Assembly (NCBI GenBank): GCA_963777625.1
Contig: CAVZRO010000011.1
Location: forward strand, 124,001 to 188,000
Length of the DNA: 64,000 bases
Reading direction: 5' to 3'
Source: DATDIC01 sp963777625
GTDB taxonomy: Bacteria > Pseudomonadota > Alphaproteobacteria > Acetobacterales > Acetobacteraceae
Position numbers and translations under genes: made by a program. The notes under the pieces are model-generated. The model was not told where the DNA came from, did no database searches, and saw nothing but the letters and a program-made list of their open reading frames with translations. Shown piece by piece: positions 58,649 to 64,000 of the stretch (the first letter of the stretch is position 1; each line of letters starts with the position of its first letter).

Positions 58649-60147
58649 CTAGGGGATTCGCACATCTTATTTCTGCCTCGATCCGATCAGCCGCCCCTGA
58701 TGGATCTGATAGAACCGCTCCAATCCGCGCCGCATGGTGATCGGTCCGGGCGGTTTGCCGTAGCAGTTCCAGCATCCGAGGCGGGCGATAACCCAGCTTG
58801 CCCGGGCCAGCGTGCCCGGGCGATGGGGATTCTTCTGCTTCTCGGTGTTGCCCTCCAGGCTCGGCACCAACGCCTCGATGGTCTCGATCTCCGGCGCGCT
58901 GAACACCGTGCCGGCGGGCAGCTTGTGGCGGCCGTCGCGCTCCTGGGTGAGTTGGATGTCGATGCAGGCCGCCTTGACCGCGATGGCGGTGAGCTTGCGC
59001 AGTCCCTCGGCGGTGGCGAGTTGGCTGTCCTCCAGCCGCAGACCCTGCGATTTCATCACCCGGAACAATTGCTCGATGACCCAGCGGGCGCGATACCAGT
59101 CGACGATGCGCCACGCCTGCTCGGCATCATCGATCGTGTGGGTGGTAAGCAGCCGCCAATGGATCGGCTCGTCGCCCCGCTTCGCCGCGGCGCCCGGGTC
59201 CGGCTCGACGACTTCGATCAAGCGCAGCCGGACGCTTGCCGGCAGCGTGCGGTCGCGCTCCTGCTCCGGACGGCGGATTTCGACCTCCCCGTAACGCAGT
59301 TCGACGACGACGTCGCGCCTGGGCTTGCCGGGATCGCGCGCCGGCAGGGCGAAGCGCCGCGCGCCGGCGGGTGCGAACGCGGCGGCGGCGGCATACAGCC
59401 GGCCGCCATCGGCCAGCGCGCGGTCGCGGGTCGCGCGGATCAGCAAATGGCGGTTGTCGGCCGCCCCTCGCGCCCACAGCGCATACATGTCCGCCTCGCG
59501 GTCGGCGACGACGGTTACCATCGCCGCCTGTGCCAACACCACGCCGGCCTGGCGCGCGCCGTCCAGCCAGTGCAGCGATTCACGGTCGTCCAGCGCCCGC
59601 TGCTTGTTGGAGACCGGATTGACGCCGGGACGGTTCCACACCGTGCCGCCGACCAGGCCAAGACAGGCATGACTGTCGGCATCGACCGCCAGCACCGCGT
59701 GCACCATCAGCCCGTGGACATTGCCCTGTTTCACCGGGCCGAGGCCACGACGCCGCGCCGTCGTGGTCGGAAACCGGATATGGCTGGCATCCTCGATCGC
59801 CAGCACATGACGCCCGGCGCAGGCCGCCGCGGTGCGCTGCGGCCAACTGGCAACGATCTGCTCCGCCGTCACCTTCGGGTTGGCGAGAAACCGGCCGGCC
59901 CCCAGTTGCGTGCCCCGACGCTCACCCAGCCGACGCAGGCAGAGCGTCTTGCGCATCACCACTCGTTCGAGCAGTTCGCCCCCTTTTATCGAGACGAACA
60001 TCCCCGAAGGTCCCCAGAGACCATGTCATCGTCGACCCCGTGCTTATTCAGGTCGAACACAGCAAATCGTAACCGCTCCGCGTCGCGCAACAACAAATCC
60101 ATCACCCGCACGTTACAAAGTAGATATTACTTGTGCGCTTGCCCTAG
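58649..60147. mobile_element. IS4-family insertion sequence, about 1.5 kb, with 10-bp target duplication
   Basis: The left end CTAGGGGATTCGCACAT (from 58649) and the right end, read inward from 60147, CTAGGGCAAGCGCACAA form imperfect terminal inverted repeats. The flanking TGCGAAGGCG occurs at 58639-58648 and again at 60148-60157, an exact 10-bp target duplication within the 9-12 bp typical for this family. The element is 1499 bp and carries one transposase gene on the minus strand. Confidence 0.88.
58667..60001 (-). CDS. IS4-family DDE transposase
   Basis: The 444-residue frame has the DDE acidic residues in HVLAIEDASHIRFPTT, MVTVVADREADMYALWARGA and DWYRARWVIEQLFRVMKSQG. The frame opens MFVSIKGGELLERVVMRKTL; the natural N-terminus appears to lie upstream, because the related peptide MDLLLRDAERLRFAVFDLNK starts at 60102 in another frame, with one or two slips between 60002 and 60030. 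The catalytic core is intact, so activity depends on whether the N-terminal slips are real. Confidence 0.85.
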   Translation of the reverse strand: MFVSIKGGELLERVVMRKTLCLRRLGERRGTQLGAGRFLANPKVTAEQIVASWPQRTAAACAGRHVLAIEDASHIRFPTTTARRRGLGPVKQGNVHGLMVHAVLAVDADSHACLGLVGGTVWNRPGVNPVSNKQRALDDRESLHWLDGARQAGVVLAQAAMVTVVADREADMYALWARGAADNRHLLIRATRDRALADGGRLYAAAAAFAPAGARRFALPARDPGKPRRDVVVELRYGEVEIRRPEQERDRTLPASVRLRLIEVVEPDPGAAAKRGDEPIHWRLLTTHTIDDAEQAWRIVDWYRARWVIEQLFRVMKSQGLRLEDSQLATAEGLRKLTAIAVKAACIDIQLTQERDGRHKLPAGTVFSAPEIETIEALVPSLEGNTEKQKNPHRPGTLARASWVIARLGCWNCYGKPPGPITMRRGLERFYQIHQGRLIGSRQK

Positions 60148-60171
60148 TGCGAAGGCGGGCATGCGGATTTA

Positions 60172-60310
60172 GTACCAAGCGCCCTGTTGGTTGACTCTCC
60201 GGGCGACCCCTCCCCTAGCCCCTCCCGCAAGGGGAGGGGGATAGCAAGGAGATTTCCCCTCCCCTCGGGAGGGGCAAGGGGAGGGGTCGCAGGTACGGAT
60301 CGGTCGGCAA
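60172..60310. repeat. Repeat region with 24-bp inverted repeat
   Basis: Arms 60203-60226 and 60267-60290 are inverted copies (gcgacccctccccnngcccctccc) with two mismatches and a 40-bp centre that itself contains cccctccc/gggagggg hairpins. The left part resembles 9212-9258. There is no gene from 60148 to 60473. Confidence 0.7.
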
Positions 60311-60473
60311 TTGCGGCGGCTAGTATAACGTCTTTCTCGCCGGTTGTTGGGGTGGACGGGGGGCTTTCTAGCCTTGCCGAGATTGACATTCAGGCATCGT
60401 CTTTCGGGGCGCTTGAAGCAGAACACGGGTGGTGCCACGTGGCATATGCTCAAGTATATGCCGTAGCGGTGCA

Positions 60474-60650
60474 ATGACCGTCCATGAACGACACGTCAGG
60501 CTGTTCAAGAACGACGGAAACCAGGCCGTGCGAATCCCCATCGAGCCTGCGCCGCCCCGATCCCTGCTGGCGTTGCTCGCGAAGCTTGCGCCGCTCAATG
60601 AGGATTTTCCGCCGATCTCTGATCCGCATCCCGAGCCGGTCGCGCTTTGA
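60474..60650 (+). CDS. vapB: VapB-type antitoxin with internal deletion
   Basis: The 58-residue product starts MTVHERHVRLFKNDGNQAVR and ends APLNEDFPPISDPHPEPVAL. VapB antitoxins of this type normally run about 78-82 residues, with a full AbrB-like swapped-hairpin domain after NQAVRIP. Here RIP is joined directly to IEPAPPRSLLALLAKLA, so roughly 20-25 residues of the DNA-binding domain are missing in frame. The toxin-wrapping C-terminus is kept. It may bind toxin but not DNA. The stop overlaps the toxin start. Confidence 0.75.
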   Translation: MTVHERHVRLFKNDGNQAVRIPIEPAPPRSLLALLAKLAPLNEDFPPISDPHPEPVAL

Positions 60651-61038
60651 CGCGCTACCTGCTCGATACCAACGTCGTCTCCGATCTCGTGCGCCAGCCG
60701 CAGGGCCGCGTCGCTGAGCGCATCCGCAAGGTTGGTGAGGCGCAGGTCTGCACCAGCATCATCGTCGCCGCCGAATTGCGCTACGGAGCGGCGAAGCAGG
60801 GTTCGCCGCTCAGCTCCAAGCGGTGCTCGGTGCACTGGACGTTCTCCCTCCCGAGGCGACGGCCGATGCAGCCTATGGCCTGAGCCGTACCCGGCTTGAA
60901 CAGGCCGGCCAGCCGATCGGGGGCAACGATTTGCTCGTAGCCGCCCAGGCGGTCTCACTCGGTTGCACCATCGTCACGGACAATGAAGCGGAGTTTGCCC
61001 GTATCGACGGCCTTCCTCGCGCGAACTGGCTGAGATAA
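60647..61038 (+). pseudogene. vapC: VapC-type PIN toxin, frameshifted
   Basis: It starts at TTG 60647 (MTRYLLDTNVVSDLVRQPQG) overlapping the VapB stop. TSIIVAAELRYGAAKQG holds the second acidic residue. Near 60800-60820 the frame slips; the second frame gives LGALDVLPPEATADAAYGLS, QAGQPIGGNDLLVAAQAVSL and CTIVTDNEAEFARIDGLPRA with the remaining acidic residues, ending NWLR. The span is 392 nt, not a whole number of codons. With the shortened antitoxin this looks like a decaying module. Confidence 0.8.
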
Positions 61039-61335
61039 GACAATCATCTGCGGCGTTGCCTTCACTTGCTGGTACAAGCTGCAACTTTCGCCTGCTGTCG
61101 GCGCACCCACTCCCGCATTCCGGCCCGTGTCGCCGCGGCCACACGCCGCCGGCTTTTCCTCACCCGCCCCGAAATCACCGCCGGCGGCATTGTTCCTTGC
61201 GGGGTGCTGCCGGATGATCCGTGGCTGCGTGATAAGTGAGTGCGCGCGCCGGTTAGCCGGCCGCCAGCTCATGCAGGCGTCCCGGCGCGCGCCTTTGGTC
61301 GTGCCGGACAATCGAGGACACGGTGCCCGCTTCAC
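61039..61335. other. Intergenic, 297 bp, nothing recognised
   Basis: Short ORFs here have no start signals or domains. It must contain the promoter of the S41 peptidase gene, but no clear -35/-10 pair or repeat is visible. Confidence 0.4.
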
Positions 61336-62868
61336 GTGACTCGGTTCGGCGCCCTGCTCCTGTTGCTGCTGGCCGTTCCGGCAAAAGCCGAGCCTCCGCT
61401 GCCTCCGCCCAGCTTCAACCCTGTGCTGGCCACCCAGATCTACGCCGCCGCTCTCGCCTTCATCGCCCCGCGCGCGCTGCAACCTGTCACCATTCCGCAA
61501 CTAACCGTCTGGGGACTGCGCGGACTGACCGCGATCGATCCGCAACTGGTGGCGGTGGAAGCCTCCGGCCAGCTCGTGCTCGGCCGCGCCCGCAAGGTGC
61601 TGTATGCCGGCGCGCCGCCGCCGGAGCCGGCCGCGCGGGCCTGGGCCGACGTCGCCATCGCGATGACCCAGGCCGGCTGGAATGCCTCGCCGGCGCTGCG
61701 GCGCGCCGGCACGCAGCCCATCGTGCAGAGTTTTTTCGATGACATATTCAACCATCTGGATCCTTACTCGCGCTACGTCCCGCCCGGCCTGGCCGCCGAG
61801 GAGGAAGAGATGCGGCTCGGCAGCGCCGGGATCGGCACCACGCTGACCGGGCGGGTGGGCGAAATCCTGGTTGAATCCGTGGTACCTGAAGCGCCTGCCG
61901 CCGCCGCCGGTCTGCGGCCCGGCGATCGCATCCTGTCGGTGGACGGGAAATCGGTGAACGGGCAGCACGCCGCCACGGTGTCCGGCTGGATCGCCGGACC
62001 CGAGGCGGGCAGCGTTCATCTGGTCTGGCGCGGCACGGACGGGCGTCGCCAGCAAGCCGACATCGTCCGCGCCATGATCCCGCGGCAGACCGTATTCCCC
62101 GGGAAGGTCGCCAAGACGCTGATCCTGCGACTGGACGGGTTCGCCCGCGATACCGCCGAAACGCTTGCCGACGCGATCGCCCGCGCGCTGGATGCCCGCC
62201 ATCCGCCGGCCGGGATCGTGCTCGATCTGCGCGGCAACCGCGGCGGCCTGCTCGCTGAGGCGGTCACGGTTGCCGATGAGCTGCTGCCGTCCGGCGTGGT
62301 GGCGATCGAACGGGGCCGCGATCCGGCCTCCAACCGCATCTGGCGGTCAGCGAGCGGCGAGCTCGCCAAGGGCATACCGGTGGTGGTGCTGGTCGATGGC
62401 CGCACGGCAAGCGCCGCCGAGGTCCTGGCCGCCGCCCTGGCCGATCGCGGGCGCGCGGTCGTGGTCGGCAGCTCGACCCTGGGAAAGGGCCTGGTGCAGA
62501 CCTTCACCACGCTGCCGGACGGCGGCGAGCTGTTCGTGACATGGAGCCGCATGCTGGCCCCGCGCGGCTGGCCGATCCAGGGGCTCGGCGTGCTGCCGCA
62601 GGTCTGCACCAGCCTCGGCGACGCGGCGCTGCAGCGGCAGCTTCAATCGCTCTCCGCTGGACTTCAGCCGATGGCCGCGGCGATCGAGCGGGAACGCGCG
62701 GCGCCACCCGACATCACGGCGTCACGCATCGTGGCGATCCGCGACGCCTGCCCGGCCGCCGAGGAAAGCGACTCCGATCTTGATGCCGCGAATATCCTGA
62801 TCGACAACCCCGCGGCGTACGCCGCCGCTCTGCTGCCACCGCTGCACACGAGCTCCGGTGGGGAGTGA
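61336..62868 (+). CDS. S41 C-terminal processing peptidase (CtpA-like)
   Basis: The 510-residue product starts at GTG 61336 with a signal peptide, MTRFGALLLLLLAVPAKAEP, so it is periplasmic. A PDZ domain (~165-245) contains GLRPGDRILSVDGKSVNG. The catalytic part has IVLDLRGNRGGLLAEAVTVA, the nucleophile Ser359 in DGRTASAAEVL and the general base Lys384 in STLGKGLVQTF. These proteases trim C-termini of periplasmic or envelope proteins. The region after residue ~440 is longer and less conserved. A longer in-frame ORF upstream lacks a signal peptide and is not used. Confidence 0.9.
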   Translation: MTRFGALLLLLLAVPAKAEPPLPPPSFNPVLATQIYAAALAFIAPRALQPVTIPQLTVWGLRGLTAIDPQLVAVEASGQLVLGRARKVLYAGAPPPEPAARAWADVAIAMTQAGWNASPALRRAGTQPIVQSFFDDIFNHLDPYSRYVPPGLAAEEEEMRLGSAGIGTTLTGRVGEILVESVVPEAPAAAAGLRPGDRILSVDGKSVNGQHAATVSGWIAGPEAGSVHLVWRGTDGRRQQADIVRAMIPRQTVFPGKVAKTLILRLDGFARDTAETLADAIARALDARHPPAGIVLDLRGNRGGLLAEAVTVADELLPSGVVAIERGRDPASNRIWRSASGELAKGIPVVVLVDGRTASAAEVLAAALADRGRAVVVGSSTLGKGLVQTFTTLPDGGELFVTWSRMLAPRGWPIQGLGVLPQVCTSLGDAALQRQLQSLSAGLQPMAAAIERERAAPPDITASRIVAIRDACPAAEESDSDLDAANILIDNPAAYAAALLPPLHTSSGGE

Positions 62869-63094
62869 GGCTGCGGGGGTGGTTCTTGCCGACACCGGTT
62901 ATGCAAGCGCAGCCGCGGTTGCCGGGCAGGCGCCCTCCCGTGCGGCGAGTGAGCTTGCGATGGCGCGCGGCGATCCCAGTCAGGGCGGAACTGCCGTAGG
63001 GACTTGGTAAGCGCCGGTCCCAATCTCATCTGTACCGGCCCCGTCGCGTCAGGGCGGGATTGCGTCAGCACGGCGCTTATCAGGAGAGTCAACG

Positions 63095-63556
63095 ATGGCC
63101 GAGGCCAAGCTCGCTCCCAACCTTCCGGCGTGGATGCAGGAACATGCCAACCGCTACATCTCCAGTGGCGGCACCGATGGGCACATGTACAAAATGAACC
63201 AGCCCGGCCGCCCGGAAATGACCGTGCCGTCCCTGCTGTTGACAACCACGGGCCGCAAGTCCGGCGAGAAGTTCGTGTTCCCGCTGTTCTACGGGAAGAC
63301 CGGTGACAGTTACATCGTCGTCGCATCGAAAGGTGGCGCGCCCGAGCACCCGGGCTGGTATCGCAACATCCTCGCCGACCCCGCGGTCGAAGTTCAGGCG
63401 GGTACGACGAAGGTGAGGGCCCGGGCCAGGACCGCCAGCGGCGAGGAGCGCGCGCGCTTGTGGCAAAAGGCGCTCGAATTCTGGCCGCCTTACGCGGAGT
63501 ATCAAACGAAAACACAGCGGGAAATCCCCGTCGTGGTGCTGGATCCCATCGGGTAG
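63095..63556 (+). CDS. Nitroreductase/quinone reductase-family (Ddn-like) protein
   Basis: The 153-residue product starts MAEAKLAPNLPAWMQEHANR with AGGAGAG upstream. LLLTTTGRKSGEKFVFPLFY, GDSYIVVASKGGAPEHPGWY and RNILADPAVEVQAGTTKVRA are the split-barrel Ddn/DUF385 signature. Better-known members use deazaflavin F420 as cofactor, but alphaproteobacterial members are not well characterised. It is cytoplasmic. It stands after a 226-bp gap from the peptidase gene. Confidence 0.88.
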   Translation: MAEAKLAPNLPAWMQEHANRYISSGGTDGHMYKMNQPGRPEMTVPSLLLTTTGRKSGEKFVFPLFYGKTGDSYIVVASKGGAPEHPGWYRNILADPAVEVQAGTTKVRARARTASGEERARLWQKALEFWPPYAEYQTKTQREIPVVVLDPIG

Positions 63557-63604
63557 GGCGTAGCAGGCGGCACGCCGCCCTGGCGTCGGAGAGGACCCCG
63601 TGCG

Positions 63605-63855
63605 ATGCGCAACTCGCAGCTCTATGAGCACGATTTCTACGCCTGGGCGTGCGGGGCGGCTCTCCGAGGCGGACATCGAGCACATCGCCGAGGAGATCGA
63701 GAGGAGAGCATGGGCCGCGGGGAGAAGCGCGAGCTCGCCGGCCGGCTCAAAGTGCTTTTGGCGCACCTGCTCAAATGGCGGCATCAACCCGGGAACCGAG
63801 GCAACAGTTGGCGGCTCACGATCGAAGAGCAGCGCCGAGCGCAACAGGATGGCGG
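63605..63855 (+). pseudogene. DUF29-domain gene, frameshifted and truncated
   Basis: It starts MRNSQLYEHDFYAWA and should continue into the DUF29 helices. After YAWA the frame slips and several residues are missing; LSEADIEHIAEEIE follows in a second frame. After another slip near 63700 the third frame gives MGRGEKRELAGRLKVLLAHL and LKWRHQPGNRGNSWRLTIEE. Similarity ends around 63840. The DUF29 family is of unknown function and often occurs near transposons or toxin-antitoxin genes. Confidence 0.75.
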
Positions 63856-64000
63856 CTGCGGCGGCATCGACGAGCGCGGCGGCCTCGACGGCACGGGCGA
63901 GGCTGTCGAGGGATGCGATGGCGGCGGCGCGGGCGGTTTGCCAGCCGGCCATCGCGGCGCGGCGGGCGTCGCCATTGGTGGCGCGGCGAATGGGGTTGGT
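63856..64000. other. Right edge, possible partial gene on the minus strand
   Basis: The minus strand is open from the window edge through MAGWQTARAAAIASLDSLAR and VEAAALVDAAAAAILLRSAL into the antisense of the DUF29 remnant. The Ala-rich helical text could be a real 5'-truncated gene or a codon-bias shadow. I cannot decide without the adjoining sequence. Confidence 0.25.

Noticed and set aside
63089..63952. 287-codon minus-strand frame at the right edge
   Set aside because: Most of it is antisense to the Ddn-like gene and the DUF29 remnant; only the edge part could be coding and that cannot be tested here.
1..64000. tRNA or rRNA genes
   Set aside because: No cloverleaf with a GTTCRAnnC arm and CCA-end or rRNA-like stretch was seen in the gaps; a covariance-model scan would be needed to exclude short ones.

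Overview
This 64 kb window is high-GC chromosomal DNA from an alphaproteobacterium. Start codons are often GTG or TTG, coupled genes overlap as ATGA/GTGA, and short palindromic repeats of the 'tcccgc..ttcgcgggaatgacg' type are scattered between genes. A secreted protein with a C-terminal Hint domain, many ABC importers and an IS4-type element make a soil or plant-associated member of the Rhodospirillales/Acetobacteraceae the most likely source. That placement is inference. I saw no rRNA, tRNA, CRISPR array or replication origin.

Layout. 0-2 kb: the end of a DNA methyltransferase (-) and a ParE-type toxin-antitoxin pair with a frameshifted toxin. 2-6.7 kb (-): two small unknown genes, a GH13 enzyme and a phnD-phnE-phnC importer. 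6.8-13 kb: a prolyl-tRNA editing protein, a small monooxygenase-like protein, a TauD-type dioxygenase, an alpha/beta hydrolase with a membrane protein, an M20 amidohydrolase and a lipoprotein. 13.4-23.1 kb (+): amidase, LysR regulator, peptide/opine-type importer (SBP, two permeases, two ATPases), AtuA-like protein and DUF4387 protein; this reads as one catabolic locus. 23.2-26 kb (-): tartronate-semialdehyde reductase, hydroxypyruvate isomerase and an XRE regulator. 26-31.3 kb (+): an AI-2E-family permease and a second Dpp-type importer interrupted by about 25 indels. 31.5-37.6 kb (+): a sugar-type importer without ATPase, then the 976-residue Hint-domain protein.

37.7-40.1 kb (-): aldo/keto reductase, paaB and paaA. 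40.2-43.1 kb (+): a Phd/VapC pair, an acyl-CoA dehydrogenase and a MarR-GNAT fusion. 43.3-46.8 kb (-): a formamide-type operon (FmdA, AmiS/UreI channel, FmdB) continuing into a CrcB fluoride channel and a universal stress protein. 47.1-52.3 kb: an ArsR-methyltransferase regulator and metH (+), with a divergent Cys-rich unknown gene sharing a palindromic operator. 52.3-53 kb: a graveyard with a group II intron maturase tail and an IS4-family tail. 53.2-58.6 kb: an unknown protein, small CsbD-like and DUF3775 proteins, a phosphatase with membrane tail and a large alpha/beta hydrolase. 58.6-60.2 kb: an IS4-family element with a 10-bp target duplication inside a palindromic repeat. 60.2-64 kb: a degenerate VapBC pair, an S41 peptidase, a Ddn-like reductase and a broken DUF29 gene.

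The common theme is uptake and breakdown of small nitrogenous and organic compounds. Many genes carry one ±1 frameshift while the flanking protein sequence is well kept. In 27.8-30.8 kb the density is so high that sequence or assembly error is more likely than gene decay. No clearly new system was found. The best leads are the shared operator and Cys-rich protein at 47.1-47.5 kb, the two incompatible stems over the ribosome site of the Hint-domain gene, and the linkage of formamide genes to crcB and usp.
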